Assembly: GCA_027062125.1 (NCBI GenBank)
Contig: JAMOTW010000104.1
Span: 1-6,933 of the forward strand
Source: Thermococcus sp.
GTDB taxonomy: Archaea; Methanobacteriota_B; Thermococci; Thermococcales; Thermococcaceae
Direction: 5' to 3'
DNA length: 6,933 nucleotides
Shown: piece by piece, positions 1-5,568 of the stretch
Position numbering within the stretch: position 1 is the first letter of the stretch
How the letters are laid out: every line of letters starts with the position of its first letter
Notes under the pieces: model-generated
What the model was told of the DNA's origin: nothing
Seen by the model: only the letters and a program-made list of their open reading frames with translations
Database searches by the model: none
Made by a program: the position numbers and the translations under genes

Positions 1-1
1 C

Positions 2-922
2 TCGCCCCTGGCCGTTGCCGTGTCAAAGATATCGAGGGGAATTCGGAACGTCCCGGTGGTCGCCACCAACCACTCCTTCTACGGCAGGCCCTCCCTGGAT
101 TTCCTGATCGGCCCGTTCATCAGACACCACCTCAAGCGGATAGACACCTTCGTGGCCGTCAGCACACCCGTCGCCGAGGACACCAGGAACCTGCTGGGGA
201 ATAAGCTCAACGGGCGTCCCGTCGTCGTGGTTCCCAACGGGATAGACGTCAGGAAATGGCGTCCCCCAGAACCGGAGGAGAGGGAGAAGGCCAGAAGGGA
301 CATAGGGGTGAGGGACGAGATAGTCATGCTCTACCTCGGAAGGATGACCGAGCGCAAGCAGGCCCACAGGATACCGGTGATGGTGAAGGAGGCACTGAAG
401 CGGAGCGGAATCCCGAAAAGCAAGGTGAAGCTCATAATGGTTGGCAACGGGCCCATGCGCCCGGTGCTGGAGAGAAACCTTCAGGAAACCGGCATCGGAG
501 AGATAACAGAGCTGTACGACTTCATGGAGAGGGGAAGGCTTCTCCCGCTGTACTGGGCGGCGGACCTGGTTCTCATGCCCGGCATCCTCGAGGCGTTTCC
601 CGTCGTGGGACTTGAGGCGATGGCCACGGGAAACCCCGTAATAGGACGGAACGAGAGCGGCCTGTCGGACATGGTGGTTCACGGCATCACGGGCCTGCTA
701 GCCGTGAGTGAGGAGGGAATGGCGGACAACCTAGCCAGGGTTTTCGAGGAACCGGAACTCCTTGTGAAGATGGGGGTGGCCGCCAGGGAGAGGGCAAGGA
801 GGGATTTCTCCTGGGAAGTCATGCTCAGGAGACTCCTCCGGGTTTACAGGATGACGATTGAAGCGGGTTCGGAAGTGGACAGGCTGTACCTGCTGTACAA
901 GGCGATGAGGAGGCTGGGATGA
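2..922 (+). CDS. GT4-family glycosyltransferase, 5' end cut by window edge
   Basis: The reading frame is open from the first full codon (base 2) to the TGA at 920-922, so this is the C-terminal ~306 residues of a longer protein. The GTG at 20 is not a credible start because the sequence there is mid-domain. It is probably a cytoplasmic or membrane-associated retaining GT-B glycosyltransferase that moves a sugar from a nucleotide-sugar to a glycan or lipid acceptor. Counting from the GTG at 20, visible elements are the interdomain segment VPNGID (71-76) and the donor-domain strand YLGRMTERK (105-113). The donor-binding E-x7-E motif follows, EAFPVVGLE (191-199), then the GITGLL loop. Most of the N-terminal acceptor domain lies outside the window. 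The gene overlaps the next one by ATGA, which suggests translational coupling with the deacetylase and a joint role in building a surface glycan or glycolipid. The family call is solid; donor and acceptor cannot be read from sequence. Confidence 0.9.
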   Translation, partial: SPLAVAVSKISRGIRNVPVVATNHSFYGRPSLDFLIGPFIRHHLKRIDTFVAVSTPVAEDTRNLLGNKLNGRPVVVVPNGIDVRKWRPPEPEEREKARRDIGVRDEIVMLYLGRMTERKQAHRIPVMVKEALKRSGIPKSKVKLIMVGNGPMRPVLERNLQETGIGEITELYDFMERGRLLPLYWAADLVLMPGILEAFPVVGLEAMATGNPVIGRNESGLSDMVVHGITGLLAVSEEGMADNLARVFEEPELLVKMGVAARERARRDFSWEVMLRRLLRVYRMTIEAGSEVDRLYLLYKAMRRLG

Positions 923-1644
923 TGCTCGTTTCAATAACGTTTGACGTCGAACACGACTGCCCGCCGTACCTGACGACGACGAGGGGAATGGAGGAGGGAC
1001 TTCCGAAGCTGCTGGATTTGATGGCGGAGAAAAAAGTGCGGGCAACGTTCTTCTTCACGGCGGAGATGGCGAAGCGCTTTCCAGAACTGGTGAAGCGTGT
1101 CATTGACGAGGGACACGAGCTCGGAAGTCACAACTACAACCACGAGAGGCTCGACAAGCTGAGCAGGGACGAAGGGAGGAAGGCCATAGAGAAATCCCTC
1201 GAAGTCCTGAGGGAGTTCGGCGATGTCGTCTCGTTCCGCGCGCCCAATTTGCAGTTCCCTAACTACTATTATGATATACTGGAGAGGAACGGAATTCTTG
1301 TGGACTCGTCCAAGGCAACCTACAAAGGTTACAGGGAGGGTGTGAAGTTCTTCGGCGGAGTGCTCGAGGTGCCCGCCTCGACGACGAGCTCCGTAATAAG
1401 GCTCCCCTGGAGGTTTCAGAAGATAATTCACTCGCGCCTCAAAGAACCAAAGGTTTACTTTGCCCACCCCTGGGAGTTCGTTCCCATGCAGAGGGAAAAG
1501 ATACGGTGGGACTGCAGGTTCAACACCGGTGATAAGGCCGTTGAGCTCTTAGGGATGCTTATAGACCACTACAGGTTGCAGGGCGCAAAGTTCCTGACGA
1601 TGCGTGAGTACTACGAAAGGTACCAAAAACTTAAACGGGAGTGA
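919..1644 (+). CDS. NodB-type polysaccharide deacetylase family protein
   Basis: This 241-residue protein is probably a metal-dependent deacetylase removing an N-acetyl (or O-acetyl) group from a sugar. In order it shows: motif 1 TFDVEHD (7-13), with D9 as the likely catalytic base; the metal-binding His pair in SHNYNH (H71 and H75); motif 3 FRAPN (106-110); and a late FAHPWEF segment (171-177) whose H173 is the expected catalytic-site His. The length suits a bare NodB domain, and no signal peptide or membrane helix is seen, so it should act in the cytoplasm. Motif 1 is the DVEHD form rather than the classic DDG, as in the XrtA-type subgroup. The ATG at 919 lies inside the stop of the glycosyltransferase (ATGA); the adjacent ATG at 922 is an alternative. 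The pairing suggests transfer and deacetylation of the same N-acetylhexosamine, in a surface polysaccharide, N-glycan or glycolipid. The substrate is inference. Confidence 0.88.
   Translation: MMLVSITFDVEHDCPPYLTTTRGMEEGLPKLLDLMAEKKVRATFFFTAEMAKRFPELVKRVIDEGHELGSHNYNHERLDKLSRDEGRKAIEKSLEVLREFGDVVSFRAPNLQFPNYYYDILERNGILVDSSKATYKGYREGVKFFGGVLEVPASTTSSVIRLPWRFQKIIHSRLKEPKVYFAHPWEFVPMQREKIRWDCRFNTGDKAVELLGMLIDHYRLQGAKFLTMREYYERYQKLKRE
1623..1635 (+). promoter_or_regulatory. Possible BRE/TATA promoter for the AmmeMemoRadiSam gene
   Basis: CCAAAAACTTAAA resembles a purine-rich BRE followed by a weak TATA box. It sits in the last codons of the deacetylase gene. A start site about 25 bases downstream (near 1657) would give a leader of roughly 12 bases that just includes the GGTGA ribosome-binding site. 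The match is modest, so read-through from the upstream pair is equally possible. Confidence 0.3.
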
Positions 1645-1658
1645 ACCTATTACAATTC

Positions 1659-1663
1659 GGTGA
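1659..1663 (+). promoter_or_regulatory. Ribosome-binding site deciding the start at 1669
   Basis: GGTGA matches the archaeal 16S 3' end (UCACC) and lies 5 bases before the ATG at 1669. The upstream GTG at 1660 is itself part of this site, so it is unlikely to be the start even though it is in frame. Confidence 0.6.
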
Positions 1664-1668
1664 GAAGC

Positions 1669-2715
1669 ATGCGCGAGGCCATGTACTGGGAGCCGCTCGG
1701 GGATGGAAGGGTTAGGTGCAGACTGTGCCCCCTCAACTGCATAATAAACGAGGGCCAGCGCGGCTCCTGCAGGGTGAGAAAGAACATTGGTGGGAAGCTC
1801 TACACGCTTAACTACGGCAGGGTCTCGGCCATCGGGGCGGATCCGGTGGAGAAGAAGCCCCTCTTTCACTTCTGGCCCGGTTCCTGTGCCCTCTCGATAA
1901 GCACGGTCGGCTGCAACATGCACTGCAAGCACTGCCAGAACTGGGAGATAAGTCAATCGGATGAAAACTTCCCCTACCTCCACGAGATGAGCCCGGAGAT
2001 GGTCGTTGCCATAGCGAAGCGCTATGGCTGCGAGAGCATAGCCTACACCTACAACGAGCCGGTGATCTGGTACGAGTTCGTGCTCGAAACAGCGAAGCTC
2101 GCTCGGAAGGAGGGAATATACAACCTCATGATAACCAACGGCTACATCAACGAGGAGCCCTTCAGGGAGCTCGCGCCCTACATCGACGCGATGAACATCG
2201 ACATCAAGGCCTTCAGCGATGAGTTCTACATGAAGATAGCGAGCGTCCCGAGCGGCGAGCCGAGCAGGAGGACTGCACTTATAGCGAAGAAGGAATACGG
2301 AATCCACGTCGAGCTGACATACCTCATAATTCCGACGCTCAACGATGGGGAGGAGGAAATCAGGACCTTCGCCCGCTGGGTGGTGGAAAACCTCGGCGAC
2401 GACACGCCGGTGCACTTCTCGCGCTTTTTCCCGCACTACAAGCTCAGCCACCTGCCCCCGACACCGCTCGAGACCGTCGAGATGACCTACCGCGTTGCAA
2501 AGGAAGAGGGCCTAAAGTTCGTCTACGTTGGCAACGTCCCGGGCCACGAGGGCGAGAACACGTACTGCCCGAGGTGCGGCAAACCTTTAATAGTCAGGTG
2601 GGGATTCACGATAAACGAGTACAACATCGAGGACGGGAAATGCAAATACTGTGGCGAACCCATTCCCATCGTCGGGACCTACACAAAAAAGCGATATAAT
2701 GGGATGTGGTGGTGA
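1669..2715 (+). CDS. AmmeMemoRadiSam system radical SAM enzyme
   Basis: A 348-residue radical SAM enzyme of the PflA-like group that partners with AMMECR1 and Memo proteins across archaea and bacteria. Counting from ATG 1669 it has an N-terminal Cys set (C17, C20, C24, C34), then the radical SAM CX3CX2C motif CNMHCKHC (C82, C86, C89), which binds the 4Fe-4S cluster. A YNEP segment follows (119-122), and a C-terminal zinc-ribbon-like pair of Cys doublets (C300/C303 and C325/C328). Length and order suit the full family. The start is set by GGTGA at 1659-1663 and by the family-like opening MREAMYW; GTG 1660 is the alternative. The reaction is not established; a role in modifying a nucleic-acid base has been proposed for the system. 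No AMMECR1 or Memo gene lies in this window. The stop overlaps the next start as GTGA. Confidence 0.93.
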   Translation: MREAMYWEPLGDGRVRCRLCPLNCIINEGQRGSCRVRKNIGGKLYTLNYGRVSAIGADPVEKKPLFHFWPGSCALSISTVGCNMHCKHCQNWEISQSDENFPYLHEMSPEMVVAIAKRYGCESIAYTYNEPVIWYEFVLETAKLARKEGIYNLMITNGYINEEPFRELAPYIDAMNIDIKAFSDEFYMKIASVPSGEPSRRTALIAKKEYGIHVELTYLIIPTLNDGEEEIRTFARWVVENLGDDTPVHFSRFFPHYKLSHLPPTPLETVEMTYRVAKEEGLKFVYVGNVPGHEGENTYCPRCGKPLIVRWGFTINEYNIEDGKCKYCGEPIPIVGTYTKKRYNGMWW

Positions 2716-3542
2716 AATTGGAGGAAATCGAGGTTATTTTCTACATCGAAGGCCTTGGCAACGACAAGAAAGTTTTAGAAAGCGCTATAAGGGAGACTGC
2801 AGAGAGCCTGGAGAACGAGAGGAACGTTAACGTAAAGTACGTCCGGGTCGAGGACGTGCTCGAAAACGAGGATGAGGATATCCTCAAGTACTCCGGAATC
2901 ATAGAGGCCCAGATTTCAGGGGATCTCGCCAACATAGTCCGCCTGACCCTCAAATACTCCCCCGCCATCGTTGAGGTTCTCCGGCCCGGAAAGCTGGAGA
3001 TTGAGTCCAAGGAGCTCATGAAAATCCTTGGAGAGGTTTCACTCTTCATGGGCAAGCTCATGCAGCAGTTCGGCGGTTTGGCCGTCTATCCCAAGCTCGA
3101 CGACGTCCCCGTTCCAAGAATCGGCTACGAAAGGGAGGAGATTGAGGAGCTGATAGTGGGAGACAGGAACGTCCTCTACCGCTTCGTCATAGAGGTGTTC
3201 GGGGAGAACGAGGAGGGCATCAAGGAGACCATGGCCAAGGCGCTCTCTCTCGAGGGGTGCAGGATAAACAAGCTCGTCGTTCAGGGCGAAACCCAGGACG
3301 GGAAGTTCAAGGGGCTCCTCGCGGCGGAGCTCCTCTCAACTATTGACACACTCTTCCAGCTTACAGGAAAGTACGCCCCGGTTGCGATTTCAATAATCGA
3401 GCCGGAAATAGTCGACATAACCGCCAACGAGCTCCAGAACACCCTCACTGATCTCGGTGGCTTCGTGAACGAGCTGGTCACAAGGCCCATGAAGAGGCAG
3501 ATAATGGAAAAGAAGAACACCGAGTTCAAGCTGAACCCGTGA
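2712..3542 (+). CDS. Uncharacterised protein with two copies of one domain
   Basis: I do not recognise a named family. The 276-residue protein is cytoplasmic in appearance: acidic, with one Cys, no signal peptide and no membrane helix. It is made of two homologous halves: residues 62-117 align without gaps to 201-256, with 14 of 56 identical and most others conservative. Shared landmarks are KYSP/KYAP, a Pro seven residues later, an I-x3-EL segment and a Phe-x3-Leu helix. Each half seems to be strand, helix, strand, helix, strand, long helix, as in ferredoxin-like or ACT-like folds. Start choice: GTG 2712 forms a GTGA overlap with the upstream stop. GTG 2706 and 2709 and TTG 2718 (GGTG at 2708-2711, 6 bases before it) are alternatives. 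Coupling to the radical SAM gene suggests a linked role, but no function can be given. Confidence 0.85.
   Translation: MKLEEIEVIFYIEGLGNDKKVLESAIRETAESLENERNVNVKYVRVEDVLENEDEDILKYSGIIEAQISGDLANIVRLTLKYSPAIVEVLRPGKLEIESKELMKILGEVSLFMGKLMQQFGGLAVYPKLDDVPVPRIGYEREEIEELIVGDRNVLYRFVIEVFGENEEGIKETMAKALSLEGCRINKLVVQGETQDGKFKGLLAAELLSTIDTLFQLTGKYAPVAISIIEPEIVDITANELQNTLTDLGGFVNELVTRPMKRQIMEKKNTEFKLNP
2895..3062 (+). repeat. Internal protein repeat, copy 1
   Basis: Codons 62-117 of the uncharacterised gene. They align without gaps to copy 2 at a constant offset of 139 residues. The similarity is at protein level only; the DNA has diverged, so the duplication is old. Confidence 0.75.
3312..3479 (+). 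repeat. Internal protein repeat, copy 2
   Basis: Codons 201-256 of the uncharacterised gene, partner of copy 1. Matching residues include G, the KYxP motif, the second Pro, I-x3-E-L, and the final F-x3-L. Confidence 0.75.
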
Positions 3543-3564
3543 TATTATCGGCAAAAGGCGAAAG

Positions 3565-3574
3565 GCCTATAGGC
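3565..3574. repeat. Perfect 10-base palindrome after the left gene cluster
   Basis: GCCTATAGGC is an exact palindrome 23 bases past the stop of the uncharacterised gene, and overlaps an AGGCCT palindrome at 3563-3568. It is followed by TTAATTAA (3577-3584), also a palindrome. It may be part of a terminator structure or a protein-binding site, or chance. Confidence 0.45.
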
Positions 3575-3587
3575 ATTTAATTAAGCT

Positions 3588-3600
3588 CCCTTTCATTTTT
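3588..3600 (+). terminator. Probable T-rich terminator of the left gene cluster
   Basis: CCCTTTCATTTTT lies about 50 bases after the last stop of the left cluster and upstream of the S-layer promoter. Thermococcal RNA polymerase stops at oligo-T tracts of this kind without needing a strong hairpin; the 3565-3574 palindrome lies just before it. Confidence 0.45.
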
Positions 3601-3644
3601 ACGGCAATGAGCGAGCTTCTTTTAAGCGGAGAAAGGGTCTGAAA

Positions 3645-3660
3645 GCGAAAAGTATATATA
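3645..3660 (+). promoter_or_regulatory. Strong BRE/TATA promoter of the S-layer gene
   Basis: GCGAAAAG (BRE, 3645-3652) followed by TATATATA (3653-3660) is a near-ideal archaeal core promoter. Start of transcription is expected about 3683-3684 (G or A), giving a leader of about 58 bases. This suits a gene whose product is among the most abundant in the cell; the csg/S-layer promoter of T. kodakarensis is known as a strong constitutive promoter. Confidence 0.85.
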
Positions 3661-3662
3661 CC

Positions 3663-3674
3663 CTAACCGGGTAG
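3663..3674. promoter_or_regulatory. Imperfect inverted repeat between TATA box and start site
   Basis: CTAACCGGGTAG is a 12-base inverted repeat with one mismatched pair, centred on CCGG. It lies just downstream of the TATA box, at about -20 to -9 from the predicted start. That is where archaeal repressors often bind, but no known thermococcal operator motif is matched. Confidence 0.3.
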
Positions 3675-3690
3675 AAGTCATTGACAACAC

Positions 3691-3714
3691 ATGTTAGACC
3701 ATCCCAGGGCGTAA
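3691..3714 (+). other. Seven-codon upstream open frame in the S-layer leader
   Basis: ATG 3691 opens a frame encoding MLDHPRA and ends at TAA 3712-3714, inside the GUAA tetraloop. It begins about 8 bases after the predicted transcription start with no ribosome-binding site, so any translation would be nearly leaderless. It may be chance. Confidence 0.2.
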
Positions 3715-3727
3715 GCCCCAAAGCCAA

Positions 3728-3734
3728 GGAGGTG
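3728..3734 (+). promoter_or_regulatory. Strong ribosome-binding site of the S-layer gene
   Basis: GGAGGTG is a full match to the archaeal anti-Shine-Dalgarno sequence and lies 7 bases before ATG 3742. It is stronger than any other site in the window. Confidence 0.9.
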
Positions 3735-3741
3735 TTGGGAG

Positions 3742-5523
3742 ATGAAAGTTAAGAAGATCGCGGCGCTCGCAGTTGGTGCCGCAATGGTTGGAGCCACTAT
3801 GGGCTTTGCCAGCGCTCAGCCGACCGTTCCGAACATACCGAAGGACTTCTTCGTTAACGCCGATGGAACCCCGAACGTTAAAATCGTCGTTGGAAGCACT
3901 GCTGCCGCTATGGATGTTGCCAGTGCCGCTGACATAGCCGTTGCCCTTGGAAGCCTTCTCTACACCAAGGAGCAGGTTGACGTCCAGGGCGACTACGTCA
4001 AGATCAAGGCCGAGTACCCGCCCGAGACCGTTGACAGCTGGACCATCTACGCCTACTACAACGACACCATAAGGAACCAGACCGCCTGGGCCACCAAGTA
4101 CAACGAGCTTCCGGGCGACTACTGGTGGAACGGTGCCGGCGGCTACAACGTTGCCTACAGTGACTGGAAGAGCTGGTTCACTGTCACCACCGAGATCGAG
4201 GACAAGGACAAGATCGGCAAAGAGCAGCTTATTGACTGGGACATAACCTTCAGCAACATCGAGCTCAAGTCCAAGGACCCGAGCAACTGGGACAAGACCA
4301 GGCCGCCCAAGGACGCTGACATCGTCATAACTCCGGGCAACGTCACCGTCTTCGTTGACTACGTCCTCTACAACTTCACTGTCACCGAGAGCAAGAAGGT
4401 CAGGGACGCCTACCCCGAGTGGGGCGTTCCAGCCGCCTACGAGACCGTCACCAGCTGGTACATCGGTGACGCCAACGACGGAAGCGGTGGAACCATTTAC
4501 AAGGAAGGTGTTAAGGCTGGCGAGACCTTCACCGTTTTCGGCCAGACCTACTACGTCCTCAGCGTCGGCGACGACACTTTCACCGCCGGTCTCGACAAGC
4601 CGACCGAGTGGTACCAGGTCGGCCAGCCGCAGGCCATCGAGGGCACCGACTGGATAGTCACCGTCCTCGACATAAGCATTATCGACCAGAGGGCCCTTGC
4701 CGTTGTCAAGAACTCCGTTACTGGCAAGGAGAGCGACCAGATCATCCTTGAGAAGGACAACCCGGTCGACGTCTTCGGCGACGGTGCCGTCATACTCACC
4801 CTCAAGGACACCTTCGTCGGTATCGACGGCCACCTCATAGCCAGCATCGACGCCCAGGTTGATGTCAAGGACTACAGCAGCGGTGACACCATCACCTACG
4901 ACGGCAAGAAGTGGAAGATGACCATCGAGACCGACGGCACCTACATCAAGAACGTCACCCTCACCAACCTCGACAAGCTCGAGGGCAACCCGGTCGACGT
5001 TTTCGGCACCTACGACCTCAAGTACAGGTTCGAGATGAAGACCCTCAACGAGAAGGCCGTTGACTACGACATCAACGGCGACGGCAAGAAAGAGGACAAG
5101 GACTTCGTCGTTGCCTACGCCTACCTCTGCCTCAAGGAGAAGGAGGGCAAGGTGGACGAGAAGGAGCTCAAGGTCGGCGACGACGTCCTCGACAGCGACT
5201 ACGTCGTCAGCGAGATCCACGCCACCGCTGAGCAGATAACCATCAAGCCGGTCAGCGAGCCGATAACCGTCATGGACTACGAGGTCAGCATGGAGGACCC
5301 GGGAGCCAACCTCATCCTCGTTGGCGGTCCGGTCGCCAACAGCCTCACCAAGTACCTCGTCGAGCAGAACATCAGCCAGGTCGACTGGTACAACAGCCCA
5401 GGTGAGATCGAGTACATCCAGGACGCCCTTGGCGGCTACGACGTCGTCATCGTCGCCGGTGCCACCAGGAACGAGACCAAGGTTGCCGCCGAGGCCCTTA
5501 TGGAGTACCTCGCTGGCCTCTGA
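3742..5523 (+). CDS. slp: S-layer (cell surface) glycoprotein
   Basis: The 593-residue protein is the main subunit of the paracrystalline surface layer. It has a Sec-type signal peptide (KVKK, hydrophobic core 5-20, cleavage likely after ASA at 25), then an S-layer N-terminal segment (KIVVGSTAAAMDVASAADIA, 47-66). A long Thr/Asp/Tyr-rich beta region follows, and a C-terminal S-layer segment with ILVGGPVAN (515-523) and VVIVAGATRNET (568-579). Seven sequons lie at N107, N112, N200, N211, N404, N543 and N577. DINGDGKKEDKD (443-454) fits an EF-hand-type calcium loop. The heptad NPVDVFG occurs at 340 and 416. There is one Cys (C463) and no membrane helix after the signal, so anchoring must come from elsewhere. 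Codon choice is extreme (AAG, GAC, AAC and ACC dominate), as in very highly expressed genes, and differs from its neighbours. Promoter and ribosome site are strong; a T-rich tract follows. The homologue in T. kodakarensis is called csg or slp. Confidence 0.93.
   Translation: MKVKKIAALAVGAAMVGATMGFASAQPTVPNIPKDFFVNADGTPNVKIVVGSTAAAMDVASAADIAVALGSLLYTKEQVDVQGDYVKIKAEYPPETVDSWTIYAYYNDTIRNQTAWATKYNELPGDYWWNGAGGYNVAYSDWKSWFTVTTEIEDKDKIGKEQLIDWDITFSNIELKSKDPSNWDKTRPPKDADIVITPGNVTVFVDYVLYNFTVTESKKVRDAYPEWGVPAAYETVTSWYIGDANDGSGGTIYKEGVKAGETFTVFGQTYYVLSVGDDTFTAGLDKPTEWYQVGQPQAIEGTDWIVTVLDISIIDQRALAVVKNSVTGKESDQIILEKDNPVDVFGDGAVILTLKDTFVGIDGHLIASIDAQVDVKDYSSGDTITYDGKKWKMTIETDGTYIKNVTLTNLDKLEGNPVDVFGTYDLKYRFEMKTLNEKAVDYDINGDGKKEDKDFVVAYAYLCLKEKEGKVDEKELKVGDDVLDSDYVVSEIHATAEQITIKPVSEPITVMDYEVSMEDPGANLILVGGPVANSLTKYLVEQNISQVDWYNSPGEIEYIQDALGGYDVVIVAGATRNETKVAAEALMEYLAGL
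4759..4779 (+). repeat. NPVDVFG-coding repeat, copy 1
   Basis: Codons 340-346 of the S-layer gene encode NPVDVFG. The 21 bases differ at one silent position from copy 2 at 4987-5007. The motif begins a beta-rich stretch in both places, which suggests a repeated beta-domain. Confidence 0.6.
4987..5007 (+). repeat. NPVDVFG-coding repeat, copy 2
   Basis: Codons 416-422 of the S-layer gene, 76 residues after copy 1. Conservation outside the seven residues is low, so the near-identity of DNA partly reflects the restricted codon use of this gene. Confidence 0.6.
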
Positions 5524-5528
5524 AGGCC

Positions 5529-5555
5529 TTTTCCTTCCTTTTAATTCTCTCTTCT
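5529..5555 (+). terminator. Pyrimidine-rich terminator after the S-layer gene
   Basis: From 5529 to 5555 the + strand is almost pure T and C, with T4 runs at 5529-5532 and 5539-5542, directly after the stop. The tract suits intrinsic oligo-T termination in Thermococcales. The runs are short, so termination may be partial and let some polymerase continue into the gene at 5569. AAGGCC at 5523-5528 and GGCCTT at 5565-5570 are inverted copies flanking the tract. Confidence 0.5.
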
Positions 5556-5561
5556 GGGGGT
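5556..5561 (+). promoter_or_regulatory. Ribosome-binding site favouring the TTG start at 5569
   Basis: GGGGGT resembles GGAGGT with one change. It lies 7 bases before TTG 5569 but only 1 base before TTG 5563, so the later start is preferred. Confidence 0.5.
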
Positions 5562-5568
5562 TTTGGCC

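Larger units (their letters stand above)
3683..3741 (+). promoter_or_regulatory. Structured 5' leader of the S-layer mRNA
   Basis: The predicted leader can form a hairpin GGGC-GUAA-GCCC (3707-3718) with a GNRA tetraloop. A second hairpin is possible, CCAA (3724-3727) with TTGG (3735-3738), whose 7-base loop is exactly the ribosome-binding site. An alternative outer helix pairs TCCCA (3702-3706) with TGGGA (3736-3740). Stems of four or five pairs are short for a hyperthermophile, so function is uncertain. Confidence 0.45.

Noticed and set aside
1549..2451. A 300-codon minus-strand open frame opposite the AmmeMemoRadiSam gene
   Set aside because: It spans two well-supported plus-strand genes and their junction and shows no recognisable domain.
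2685..2700. AT-rich GCGATATAATGGG resembling a TATA box before the duplicated orphan gene
   Set aside because: Transcription would begin near 2722, past every plausible start codon, and the sequence is explained by coding for the enzyme's C-terminal KKRYNG.
3607..3642. Eleven-codon open frame before the S-layer promoter
   Set aside because: It lies upstream of the TATA box and downstream of the probable terminator, has no ribosome site, and is too short to support.
3694..5220. A 508-codon open frame on the minus strand, opposite the S-layer gene
   Set aside because: It is rich in Val, Leu, Asp and Gly in a repetitive way that mirrors the extreme codon bias of the S-layer gene. It has no domain, and the plus-strand gene has signal peptide, promoter and ribosome site.
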